From Bacilli bacterium (GTDB lineage: Bacteria; Bacillota_I; Bacilli_A; ML615J-28; CAG-698): a stretch of 64,000 nt of DNA. A program made the position numbers and the translations under genes. Position 1 is the stretch's first letter; every line of letters begins with the position of its first letter. The notes below the pieces were generated by a model. It saw nothing but the letters and a program-made list of their open reading frames with translations, was not told the origin of the DNA and ran no database searches. The stretch covers positions 1 through 64,000 of the forward strand of contig JAGCUR010000016.1 of NCBI GenBank assembly GCA_017962745.1, written 5' to 3'. Positions 46,228-55,392 of this stretch are shown here, one piece after another.

Positions 46228-49167
46228 TTAGCCTCTTTCCTGCCAAGACTTAATTTCTTCAAGGGATGGAACCTTGTAAGGTTTTAAAACATTACCGTCT
46301 TTATCTAAATATTTAAATTCTATCATCTTACGCTTAATCTCACGGTTTATTTCTAATGAATAATCCGTAACTGCTGCTCTTACTGATACCGTGTTAAATA
46401 CACATGAATTCCATGCATTAGAAATTCCACGTTCGATCATGTAAGTAGCTGGTGTTTGAGGAACTTGATATAAGTATTCCCATTGATCTAAGATGACTTG
46501 TTTATCTTCTTCTGGGATCGCTAGCGTCTTAAATGCTTCAAGATTAGCAGTATTCCATAAGAATAACTGACCATAAGTAGCTTGGATTCCGGCCGCAAAC
46601 CTTGTTTGCGTTTCGGTAGATAACCACCACTTCAAGAAATCCCAAGCTTGATCTTTTTTCTTTGACTTTTCAAAAATTACAACTGTTTTAGAATCAGCAG
46701 TTTGGGTTCTATTGATGTATTCATCTTCAGTTCCTTCATTATATTTAACACCAGGTGTTAATGTAATACCCCATTTACCTACAATTTCCGGAGCAGCATG
46801 AGTTAATTGTAAATAAGTATCGAAGTTAGCAATACCAACTGGACTCATACCATTTCTAAAATCGTTATAGAAGTTTTGGGTTGTAAGTGGAAGCGAATAA
46901 ATCGTGAATAAATCAACCATCATTGTCATCGCTTGAATTCCTTCTGGCGTATCAATTTCCGCTCTTAGGAAATCATCGCTATAAATATTGCATCCATATT
47001 GATAATAGAATGCGGAAGTGGTTCCAAGTGATTTTAAACCTGCTCCACCGGCCATTGGCATATAGAAATTCATTCCATAACGCTGCAAAGTAGGTAACAT
47101 TCCGATAATATCTTCGTAAGTTTCTGGAATTTCTAAGCCAATCTTATCTAAAATATCTTTTCGATAAAATAGAACTTGGAAATCTTGCGTTTCTGGTAAG
47201 CCGTATACTTTTTCACCTTCAATAAAACTAATTAGTGAACCTGGTGACATCGTCTTAATCGTTGTATAGAACCCGTCCATACTCCTAAGATCGGCTAGAG
47301 CCCCTCTAATACCTAATGTATAAGGAACCCCTGATCCAACCCCAATTGCCGCATCAGGTTGCGTATTAGAGGCATTAGCATATGTTAGTTTAGATTCATC
47401 AGGAAGTAAGCTTAGTCTTACTTTAATACCACTTGTTGGTGTATAGTAAGCATCTGCGAACTGTTGAAGAAGGGAAACATAATATGTTGAACGATTCATC
47501 CAAATAGTTACGCAATCTTTATCAGCTGCATCTACTTTTGATCTAAATACTCTTTGGCTAGTCGCAAAGTACTTAACAAAGAAATTATTTCTAATCTTTG
47601 GTAGTTTTGCTTGATCCCCATAAATATAAATCTTATCGATTGATAATGGACTAAATGTTGATGTATGAAGGGAATTACTTAGCATTAGTGATGCTGATGC
47701 AGATCCTTCATATAAAATATTTAATTTAGTCGGTAACTTATTTGGATCTTTAGCTAAAGAGACAATCTTTTTGTATGCATTATTGATTTGTTGATACAAA
47801 CGATTCTCTTTTTTCGGATTAGACATACTATATTTACTAACATATTCAAGTAAATCTTCTAATCTTTCTTTCCAATTGTTAAGTCTAGTTCTAGCAGTTG
47901 GAATAAAAGCATCGATATTCCAAGTCTTGTTCTTATCGCTATTACCACCAGTTAACTTAATAATTTCTAGATATAATTCATTTATTTCATTAATTAAGCT
48001 AACAAGTTCATAATAAATTGGTGCTTGATAAGATGCATCAAGTTGGAATGTTAAGAAATGTTCACCTTCAGTGAAGTAAAAATACATGTCTTCATCGTTA
48101 TTATTAAGTATTTCATAATCGTAAGAACCTTTACGATTATTTAAATTGTTTTTAAAACAATATCTATTTAAGTTATCATATAAAACAACATTATCTAATA
48201 ATATTTTTGAATAAATTGATGTAAATGTTTGGGAAATATAATACTTAATAGCAATTTTATAATAACCAGCTTCATTTACTTTAAAAGCATAAGTAATACT
48301 ATTACCAGATTGATTGAATGAATCACCTGATAAGTTGTTTAACTTATTCTTTGAAGTTGAAAATGGTGTTAAATGTGGCATCTGACTAGATGTAGCAGAA
48401 ATATCAGGAGATGATTTATAAGTAGGCTCTTCTCCTTCTAAAACTATCATCTTGTCGCTTGATGCTACATTATTTGGTTTTTCATAATTACTGTAAGAAC
48501 TCTTTCCAAAAATATAAATATCACCAAGTAGTAAATCACCTGTAGCTTTTTCGATTTCAATCGTATGAGCTCCACTAGTTAGATAAATTGACATCGGTGT
48601 ATCGTTATAATAACGTTGGTCGTATAAGAAATACTTGCTCCAAACATCATATCTAACTTGCATTTGATTTACTTCATTTTGGTAAATATCATATACTTCC
48701 TCTCTTGAAGAGTCCGTCCAATATGTCGGTAAGCAGGCATTGGCATAATCATCGTTGTTTACGCCATCCACTCTTACGTTAACAGTAATATCTTGGACAT
48801 CGTTTTGTAGAGACTTGTAATCTAGAGCTAGCTCGTATTCATCACTAGTCGCTACATTTATATTAAAAGTAATGATATCATCACCAGACCAACGATATAC
48901 TTTTTTACCGTATTCTTCATCATCTAGTAAGTTTGCTTCATCAATCACTGTATTAATTTCAACTTTTTGATAATTCCTCTCTTCATCAAACGAAAGTAAG
49001 GTAGTATGAGCAGGGAACAAGTTGCTCCCTTGCTCATCTTTACTCACGTTAACAAAAAATGAAATTATAATTAATAAAAGATTTATTAAAGCAAAGACGA
49101 GAAAGAATCGTATAAAATACTTTTTAATCATCGCTCCGGTAATTTTACCTTTTAACTTGAGAGCCAT
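46228..49167 (-). CDS. Large membrane-anchored solute-binding protein with extra N-terminal beta modules
   Basis: 979 residues. An N-terminal membrane helix (about 16-36) without a lipobox anchors it. Two beta-rich domains follow (about 60-225 and 235-390; the second contains SITYAFKVNEAGYYKIAIKY), both carbohydrate-binding in style, then a helical linker. The last 430 residues are an extracellular solute-binding domain, family 1: LPDESKLT, GLPETQDFQVLFYRKDIL and KKDQAWDFLKWW. It delivers sugar to the adjacent permease. The extra modules may hold polymeric substrate near the transporter. Confidence 0.8.
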   Translation of the reverse strand: MALKLKGKITGAMIKKYFIRFFLVFALINLLLIIISFFVNVSKDEQGSNLFPAHTTLLSFDEERNYQKVEINTVIDEANLLDDEEYGKKVYRWSGDDIITFNINVATSDEYELALDYKSLQNDVQDITVNVRVDGVNNDDYANACLPTYWTDSSREEVYDIYQNEVNQMQVRYDVWSKYFLYDQRYYNDTPMSIYLTSGAHTIEIEKATGDLLLGDIYIFGKSSYSNYEKPNNVASSDKMIVLEGEEPTYKSSPDISATSSQMPHLTPFSTSKNKLNNLSGDSFNQSGNSITYAFKVNEAGYYKIAIKYYISQTFTSIYSKILLDNVVLYDNLNRYCFKNNLNNRKGSYDYEILNNNDEDMYFYFTEGEHFLTFQLDASYQAPIYYELVSLINEINELYLEIIKLTGGNSDKNKTWNIDAFIPTARTRLNNWKERLEDLLEYVSKYSMSNPKKENRLYQQINNAYKKIVSLAKDPNKLPTKLNILYEGSASASLMLSNSLHTSTFSPLSIDKIYIYGDQAKLPKIRNNFFVKYFATSQRVFRSKVDAADKDCVTIWMNRSTYYVSLLQQFADAYYTPTSGIKVRLSLLPDESKLTYANASNTQPDAAIGVGSGVPYTLGIRGALADLRSMDGFYTTIKTMSPGSLISFIEGEKVYGLPETQDFQVLFYRKDILDKIGLEIPETYEDIIGMLPTLQRYGMNFYMPMAGGAGLKSLGTTSAFYYQYGCNIYSDDFLRAEIDTPEGIQAMTMMVDLFTIYSLPLTTQNFYNDFRNGMSPVGIANFDTYLQLTHAAPEIVGKWGITLTPGVKYNEGTEDEYINRTQTADSKTVVIFEKSKKKDQAWDFLKWWLSTETQTRFAAGIQATYGQLFLWNTANLEAFKTLAIPEEDKQVILDQWEYLYQVPQTPATYMIERGISNAWNSCVFNTVSVRAAVTDYSLEINREIKRKMIEFKYLDKDGNVLKPYKVPSLEEIKSWQERG

Positions 49168-49217
49168 GTTCCCTCCTCTTTTTTATTAAGTGCTTTTAAA
49201 AGTTTTGTTTTTTAATC

Positions 49218-50729
49218 TTAATATTCTAATCCCATTGAAGCATAGTCATCAGCAACAAGCTTATTGATCTTGTCATTTAATTCTTTAGTCATATAGTTAA
49301 TATAATCATTAATTGAAATCTTGCCTTCGCAAGTATCCCATACTAAGTCACCAATTGTTAGAAGATTACCTTCTCTAACACCTTCAATTGAAATACCAGT
49401 GTTAAATGTATATCTTGCTTTTAAGAAGCCAGGAACTGTCTTATTACCTTCAACGATAACTTCTACTTTTCCCGCATTAACTGCATCAAATGTTTCTTGT
49501 AAACCTTTCATCTTAATGTATGAGAACCATTTAGTAGAGATTTCTGGTTTTGTATTTAGTGGAATACAAGTTAAAGATAAACCTGCATCTGGGTTTTGAT
49601 CTAAAATATCGAACATTGCTTGAGCGCCTTCAGCACCGAATGTCATATATTTTGCAACTTCATAAGCAGCTTCAGCGTGTTTTGTGCTCTTAGAAATACA
49701 TATGAAGTCAGTAGCAGCTGTTACTTTTCCGTTAGGATATGAAGTAAATGTGCAATCGAAATCAACATTTTCATATGTTCCAGCCCAAGAACCTTCTTGG
49801 ATGAAGCCCATTCTACCAGCGATAAATACATCGCTTGGAGAACCTGGACCTAAAATTAAAGATCTATATTCTTCGGCGTCTTCTCCTTCACCGACTGTTG
49901 CTGGAATTGAGTTATAAACATATTGGCTTTGTGGATCGCCTAAATCAGCAATAACTCTTAAAGCATCAAGTAATGCTTCACTTCTGAAATCAAATTCATG
50001 ACCATTCCAAGTAAAGTGTTTAGTTCTACCAGTTGTATCGAATGTAGCAGGAAGCCAGTTGATCATATCACCAACAGCGTTCATACCGATAACACCAGTT
50101 CCATCCATATGGTTAATATCTTTCATTGATTTAACTACATTAATCCATTGTTCAGTAGTGAATTCACCAGGTGCGAATAATTCTTCTGCACTCTTGTCAC
50201 CAGTTAGATAATCATCGATTAAATCTAAGTTAGCAAATAATCCCATGTAGTATTGACCAGCAGGAACTGCATAGATCTTATCATTGTAAGTAATTGAATC
50301 TCTTAAAGCAACTGGAATATCTGTCCATTCGCTATCGGCTTTAGCAAGGCTAGTAATATCCATTGCCCATTGGTTAATAACAGCACTAGGTACGCTATTA
50401 ACAAAGAATACATCAGGAAGTTCGCCTGAAGCAGCCATTGTAGCTAAGAATTCATCATAACCAGAGCCATCTACTGGAACTACCATTTCAATACGAATAG
50501 TGCTTGATGCTTTATTAAAAGCTTCAACTCTTCTTCTTGTTAAATTATTATCTTCTTCTGTACCAAAATTCCAGCTACAGAATGTTACGACTGTCTTACG
50601 TGTTTTACCACCGCCACCGCCTTGGCTTCCGCCGCCGCCTTCATTTCCGCCTTCTCCACAAGCGAATAGAATTAAACTAAATAGGCAAATAAATACTGCC
50701 ATTACAATTGTTAAGAATCTTTTTTTCAT
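49218..50729 (-). CDS. Extracellular solute-binding lipoprotein
   Basis: 503 residues. Lipobox FACG (Cys 24), Gly/Ser-rich linker, then an extracellular solute-binding protein, family 1 fold (VVTFCSWNFGTEEDN at the first strand; PDVFFVNSVP; IFIAGRMGFIQEGSWAG). The start codon overlaps the stop of the phosphorylase gene (ATGA), which ties substrate binding to the enzyme. It would correspond to the sophorooligosaccharide-binding protein beside the Listeria innocua phosphorylase. Confidence 0.9.
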   Translation of the reverse strand: MKKRFLTIVMAVFICLFSLILFACGEGGNEGGGGSQGGGGGKTRKTVVTFCSWNFGTEEDNNLTRRRVEAFNKASSTIRIEMVVPVDGSGYDEFLATMAASGELPDVFFVNSVPSAVINQWAMDITSLAKADSEWTDIPVALRDSITYNDKIYAVPAGQYYMGLFANLDLIDDYLTGDKSAEELFAPGEFTTEQWINVVKSMKDINHMDGTGVIGMNAVGDMINWLPATFDTTGRTKHFTWNGHEFDFRSEALLDALRVIADLGDPQSQYVYNSIPATVGEGEDAEEYRSLILGPGSPSDVFIAGRMGFIQEGSWAGTYENVDFDCTFTSYPNGKVTAATDFICISKSTKHAEAAYEVAKYMTFGAEGAQAMFDILDQNPDAGLSLTCIPLNTKPEISTKWFSYIKMKGLQETFDAVNAGKVEVIVEGNKTVPGFLKARYTFNTGISIEGVREGNLLTIGDLVWDTCEGKISINDYINYMTKELNDKINKLVADDYASMGLEY

Positions 50730-53700
50730 TTTTCTTCTCCTTTTATAAAATTCAATTTTTCTAAAGCCTTCTTAGTCATATCACAACACATGAAATACTT
50801 CCAAACCGTCTCATTTTGATAATTATCTAACATGATAATGGTTGGACCTTTATCAATACCAATATAGCAATCACTAATATAGCCACTATCTAGGTTATAT
50901 GAATCACATAACCCATATTTTTTATTTAATCCTTCAATTGTATTAAAATATTCTAATGCTTTTAAGGATTCTTTTGGCGTAAATACAATACTTGATAGAG
51001 CTGCATAAGGAGCAACACTACCATCTAATTCTTGCTCAATTGGTTTACCAAAGCCCCAAGGTGGTGCTCCAAATACCTTATAACACTTTTCTCCTTGAAA
51101 TGCGGTTAAGCCCCAAGAGTTTTCCCCATATGATTTAGACCATGTTTGATCGATACAATATTCTCGATTTGCAAGGGTTGCTTCAACCGAATTTTTAAAC
51201 CAATCAATATTATCATCGGTTTTTAGATTTCTAAAATCGATAAAACAGTGACTAAACTGATGGATGAATAAGGCATTTGTGTAACAATGAATTAATTCAT
51301 CACCTTTATATTTACCAATGTGCCTTGTAAACCCATGATATAAATCTAGCGAGTCTTGCTTACTTGTATCATCTTTAGCCGCATACAAGTAATACATCAT
51401 CAATTGTTCTGCGTAATGATTCCAAGTCGCTGGACAATACCCATTATTTTCTTGCCAAATATGATTTGAATAAGCCATCTTAATTACTTTCTTGCCATTT
51501 TCTAAAGTAACAAAGTGATCCCAGTCAACTCGATTGACTAAATACTTAACATCTTTTTCAATATCACCTTTAAAGTAACTTGCTGCTGTGATTGCCCCCA
51601 TTAATAAAATGGCGGTATCGATTGTAGAAAACTCACTATTTTGATTTTCCCCCGTAACTGGATCCACAAAGTGTGGTAACAATCCATGGAAATCTTCAAT
51701 CTTTAATATTGAATCAATGGTATTCCTTACAATCTTTCTTGCTTCATCTTGACTAATTAGGTTTCTACTTGCCGCTACTACCATCGCTGCTAGTTCAAAA
51801 CCAACGCCTGCTGTAGAACAGCGGTATCTTTTCGATGTTGCAAAGATTTTATCAAGGGTTAAGCCATTTTCTCCTGATTCACCTAAGAAAAAATCTAAGC
51901 ATCCTTTAATTTCTTTATTGATCAATTCATTTTCTAAATAAACATCAATAACTGTACTATCTTTAATTAATGATTTATCAAATACAAAGCCACCATTTCG
52001 ATAATGGTTAGTTGCATCTTGATATTTTATCTCTTTACCATTTATTAATAATTTCTTCTTAGTTTGATTTAGATGATAATGAATTAATACATCTTTATCG
52101 TTTATTTGATAATTGAGGCTAAAATCTCCTAAATAACTAGGAATTAGCGGATCCATAATAACTTGTTTTGCTTCTTCTTTAATTCCTAAGAAATTAGTAA
52201 TTAAATTATTTAAATAAATTCCTGGGCCACTTGAATATACTCGCCAGCCACCTTTAACGCCCACTTCACCATTTTTTAGTTTATTAAAATTAGCAATTGC
52301 ATCATATCTAGTATTAAAGCAACCATCGCTACTACTAAAATATGAATTTCTTTGGCGCGGTAAAGCATTTTTAACTACATCCGTTACAATGATTGGATTA
52401 ATCTTTTTAAGTCCATCATAGAAATGACATGATAAACCTAATTTATGCATTGCTTCTAAATATCTTACATTAGCATGACAATACTGAAGTCCAATTTCTC
52501 TACCAAAGTTAGCAGCAGTTTCTGCACGGTTGAAATAAGTTTTAATTCCGCCATTATACTTAACAGCATCACTCATCAACCTTACGCCATCTGGAAACAT
52601 CAAATTATCATCGATAATCTTAGCGCATCTAATCGCTTGATCATAATCAAACATTTCGCTAATGATTCCTCTAGTCAGAGGCAGCAAACGATACTTAATG
52701 CCACTAGCTTGATCTGATGGATGAAGGATGTATTCAATTCCTTCATTTCTAAAATGAATGAATCCAGCTGGCACTCCATCTTTAAAGACTAATTTGTTGT
52801 AGTCTTCTTTAATGCCACTAGCAAGTTTTGATAATCTAATCGATAATTTCGAATCTACTTCGCTTAAAGAAAGAGATAATTTCTTAAATGCTTCATAAGT
52901 TAGACATGTTGTCCAACCTGATACCATTTCTTTCTTATGGTCGCTATTAGCAGGCTGAAGTGTATCATCCCAGTCACCACCACCATAACAAGATAGTTTA
53001 GTACCATTTATGAAATTAGCTTCAATTGTATCTATTTCTTTTATTAAATGATCTTTAATGCTATAAGCTTCAGTATATTTAATACCTTCGCGACTAGTAT
53101 ATGGTACTTTCTCATCTAGAATCGCAAAATCATCAGTTGCTTCTAAATATTTAGCTAGTAACATTGCTGGCCATACGATAACATCCCCATGGCTTGATAA
53201 GTCTTGAATGTTATAAAACTTATCAAACATAAACCATTGAGGGAAATTACCATTTTCAATATATTGGTGCTTATAAACATCTAAAATGATGTTTTTAGCA
53301 CTACCAAACTTATGCATACTTAAGAATAGTTCGGCTGGGCCTTGGCAAACATCTCTAGTTCCCCATGCAGCACCACTATATTGTTCTAGTCCATGCGGAG
53401 TGAGATAATGACACATCGCATCATGATAATACCAATATACTAAATAATTTAATGATTCTAACTCTTTAACCCCTTCAATATTAAAGCCATTAACAAACTT
53501 TTTAGCTTCAGCTAAATAGTTAGGAACTTCTTTTTCAAACTCTAAATGTTTACTATCGGTAAAACTGCTACCAATAAATAACTTAAAGTTATTAGAATTT
53601 AGGCTAAATGTTAATAAGTTTTCATCTCTTGATTTATTATCTAAATAAAATACGCGATCATCACTTACTTCATATACTTGATTTATACCAACTTTGAAAT

Positions 53701-55228
53701 ATAAATCCGGATATCTATTATAAGTCATTGAATCTTTATCAAATAATACTTTAGTAACTAGCTCTTCTTTTTCTATATGAATTAGACTTTCATGTTCCCT
53801 CTCACCCATAACTAAGTGATTAGTGATGATTAAATCATATTTAATTCCTTTAAGTGATTTAAATTCCAATTCAACTTTTGATGTTTCATAACTTACATAT
53901 GATTTAATTTCTAAAGTATCATCTTCAAGTTTATAAATCCATTTAAGGTAATTAATACCCATGATAAATACGCTCGGCATACAAAGTAGCTTGTATTTAT
54001 CACCATGTTTAATAAAAATTCTTTGTCCACTAATCTTTTGTACATTCAGTGGATTTCGCAAATTACTTAATAATTTATTAAATGATGTGTTTCCACACAC
54101 AACTTGTGAGTTGAACAGACCAAATATATAACCAGTTGATGCCATAACATTTTCAAAATCATAAGTAACATCATTAAACTTGTTTTGACTGTAAATTATA
54201 TTGCCACTAGGTCGCTCTAAATATTTTTCTTTATGATTTAAAACAACATGCGCTTTATTATCTAGAAAGAATGATGCTAATATTCCATCGATTCTTTCTT
54301 CTAAGCATCGATTAGGAAATAAATCTTTAACTTCTTCTTCATCTAAATCTTTACCGTTTAGATAATCTAGATAACTGATCTTTAAATCTAGACTAGAATA
54401 TTTATCTTCTTCAAAAATATATTTTCTATTTTCGACTTTTTTATAAAGTTCTTTAACTTGATCTTTATATAAAGGTTTAGAAATAGCTTCTGGATGCCTA
54501 TCGCTATAATATGAATAAAATACTATTCTTTTTGCTTCTTCTAAATCAACTTTTTCACTTTGAATTGCATGATATGCAAATTCATATTGATAAATTTCGC
54601 TATCTAGCTTTGGTTTAGATAAGCTAACTGGTAAGTTAGTAAATTTATAATCTTTACCAAAGAATTGAAAACCATCGATATCATAACTAACATTTTTAGA
54701 AAGCGTTGATGTTTCAAGATATAAGCTATCACCTTGGTTTTGACGTGAACATAAAGTATAGCCATCATCATCTAAATATGCTTTATGATCAATATATTGT
54801 GATACATATGCTTCATTATTAGAGATCGCATAAATATTACTAATTGATACATCTAAACCATAAAATACTTCTACTATTTTACCTTTAGCTTCACTTAATC
54901 TGACATCAAATAGTAAAGCGTTTTCAATAATTGAAAAAATAATATGGTACGATACACCTTCAAAACTACCTTTATATACGACATAATTATTAATATCATC
55001 GTTAGTAAAAATTACTTTTGTTGGCGAATCAATACCAATCATTCTAGAATATTTACCATCTACTCTAATGAATAAGTTAGCAACTGATGGTTCTAAGTTG
55101 TTACCAACATATGTATTGATGCGGTTTATTCCGCTTCTAATTTCTTGGATATTACCACTTTCTAAGATCTTAGCATTAAGAAATTCACTACCAATAACAT
55201 ACGTTTTGATTTGATTTTTCGGAAACAT
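50726..55228 (-). CDS. GH94/1,2-beta-oligoglucan-phosphorylase-like enzyme fused to a C-terminal glycoamylase/GH144-like domain
   Basis: 1500 residues, no signal peptide, so cytoplasmic. The first 1100 residues read as a 1,2-beta-oligoglucan phosphorylase: an N-terminal beta-sandwich (to about 570), an (alpha/alpha)6 barrel starting YLVYWYYHDAMCHYL with GAAWGTRDVCQGP (619-631) and GGGDWDDTLQPAN (749-761, probable catalytic Asp752), and a closing beta domain. Residues 1108-1500 are a second alpha/alpha barrel (NSEFSTIDTAILLMG, NHYAEQLMMYYLY, FSHCFIDFRN, GIDKGPTIIMLDNY), the same fold as the lipoprotein in this operon. Expected products are glucose-1-phosphate and shorter oligomers. First gene of the operon. 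Confidence 0.82.
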   Translation of the reverse strand: MFPKNQIKTYVIGSEFLNAKILESGNIQEIRSGINRINTYVGNNLEPSVANLFIRVDGKYSRMIGIDSPTKVIFTNDDINNYVVYKGSFEGVSYHIIFSIIENALLFDVRLSEAKGKIVEVFYGLDVSISNIYAISNNEAYVSQYIDHKAYLDDDGYTLCSRQNQGDSLYLETSTLSKNVSYDIDGFQFFGKDYKFTNLPVSLSKPKLDSEIYQYEFAYHAIQSEKVDLEEAKRIVFYSYYSDRHPEAISKPLYKDQVKELYKKVENRKYIFEEDKYSSLDLKISYLDYLNGKDLDEEEVKDLFPNRCLEERIDGILASFFLDNKAHVVLNHKEKYLERPSGNIIYSQNKFNDVTYDFENVMASTGYIFGLFNSQVVCGNTSFNKLLSNLRNPLNVQKISGQRIFIKHGDKYKLLCMPSVFIMGINYLKWIYKLEDDTLEIKSYVSYETSKVELEFKSLKGIKYDLIITNHLVMGEREHESLIHIEKEELVTKVLFDKDSMTYNRYPDLYFKVGINQVYEVSDDRVFYLDNKSRDENLLTFSLNSNNFKLFIGSSFTDSKHLEFEKEVPNYLAEAKKFVNGFNIEGVKELESLNYLVYWYYHDAMCHYLTPHGLEQYSGAAWGTRDVCQGPAELFLSMHKFGSAKNIILDVYKHQYIENGNFPQWFMFDKFYNIQDLSSHGDVIVWPAMLLAKYLEATDDFAILDEKVPYTSREGIKYTEAYSIKDHLIKEIDTIEANFINGTKLSCYGGGDWDDTLQPANSDHKKEMVSGWTTCLTYEAFKKLSLSLSEVDSKLSIRLSKLASGIKEDYNKLVFKDGVPAGFIHFRNEGIEYILHPSDQASGIKYRLLPLTRGIISEMFDYDQAIRCAKIIDDNLMFPDGVRLMSDAVKYNGGIKTYFNRAETAANFGREIGLQYCHANVRYLEAMHKLGLSCHFYDGLKKINPIIVTDVVKNALPRQRNSYFSSSDGCFNTRYDAIANFNKLKNGEVGVKGGWRVYSSGPGIYLNNLITNFLGIKEEAKQVIMDPLIPSYLGDFSLNYQINDKDVLIHYHLNQTKKKLLINGKEIKYQDATNHYRNGGFVFDKSLIKDSTVIDVYLENELINKEIKGCLDFFLGESGENGLTLDKIFATSKRYRCSTAGVGFELAAMVVAASRNLISQDEARKIVRNTIDSILKIEDFHGLLPHFVDPVTGENQNSEFSTIDTAILLMGAITAASYFKGDIEKDVKYLVNRVDWDHFVTLENGKKVIKMAYSNHIWQENNGYCPATWNHYAEQLMMYYLYAAKDDTSKQDSLDLYHGFTRHIGKYKGDELIHCYTNALFIHQFSHCFIDFRNLKTDDNIDWFKNSVEATLANREYCIDQTWSKSYGENSWGLTAFQGEKCYKVFGAPPWGFGKPIEQELDGSVAPYAALSSIVFTPKESLKALEYFNTIEGLNKKYGLCDSYNLDSGYISDCYIGIDKGPTIIMLDNYQNETVWKYFMCCDMTKKALEKLNFIKGEEK

Positions 55229-55241
55229 AAATACCTCGTTT

Positions 55242-55312
55242 AGTAAACGTTTTACTGAATCGTTTCAATAACTATACATATGCATTGTATCATACTGAAA
55301 CGTTTTTGTAAA
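55242..55312 (-). promoter_or_regulatory. Promoter of the glucan operon with LacI-type operators
   Basis: On the minus strand TTTACA (55307-55312), 17 bases, TACAAT (55284-55289). The palindrome AAACGTTT (55298-55305) lies inside the spacer. A second copy lies downstream within AGTAAACGTTTTACT (55242-55256, perfect 6-base arms), and a one-mismatch version is at 55258-55265. The arrangement fits repression by a LacI-family protein. Confidence 0.7.
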
Positions 55313-55349
55313 CTTATATAACTATAATTTATAAATTAATGTGTATTGG

Positions 55350-55386
55350 ATAAAAAAAGATTTAAAGAATTATTCTTTAAATCTTT
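55350..55386 (-). terminator. Terminator after the CotH-like gene
   Basis: AAAGATTTAAAGAAT (55356-55370) and ATTCTTTAAATCTTT (55372-55386) are perfect 15-base arms with a T tract on the minus strand. It separates this gene from the glucan operon promoter. Confidence 0.82.
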
Positions 55387-55392
55387 ATAAAA

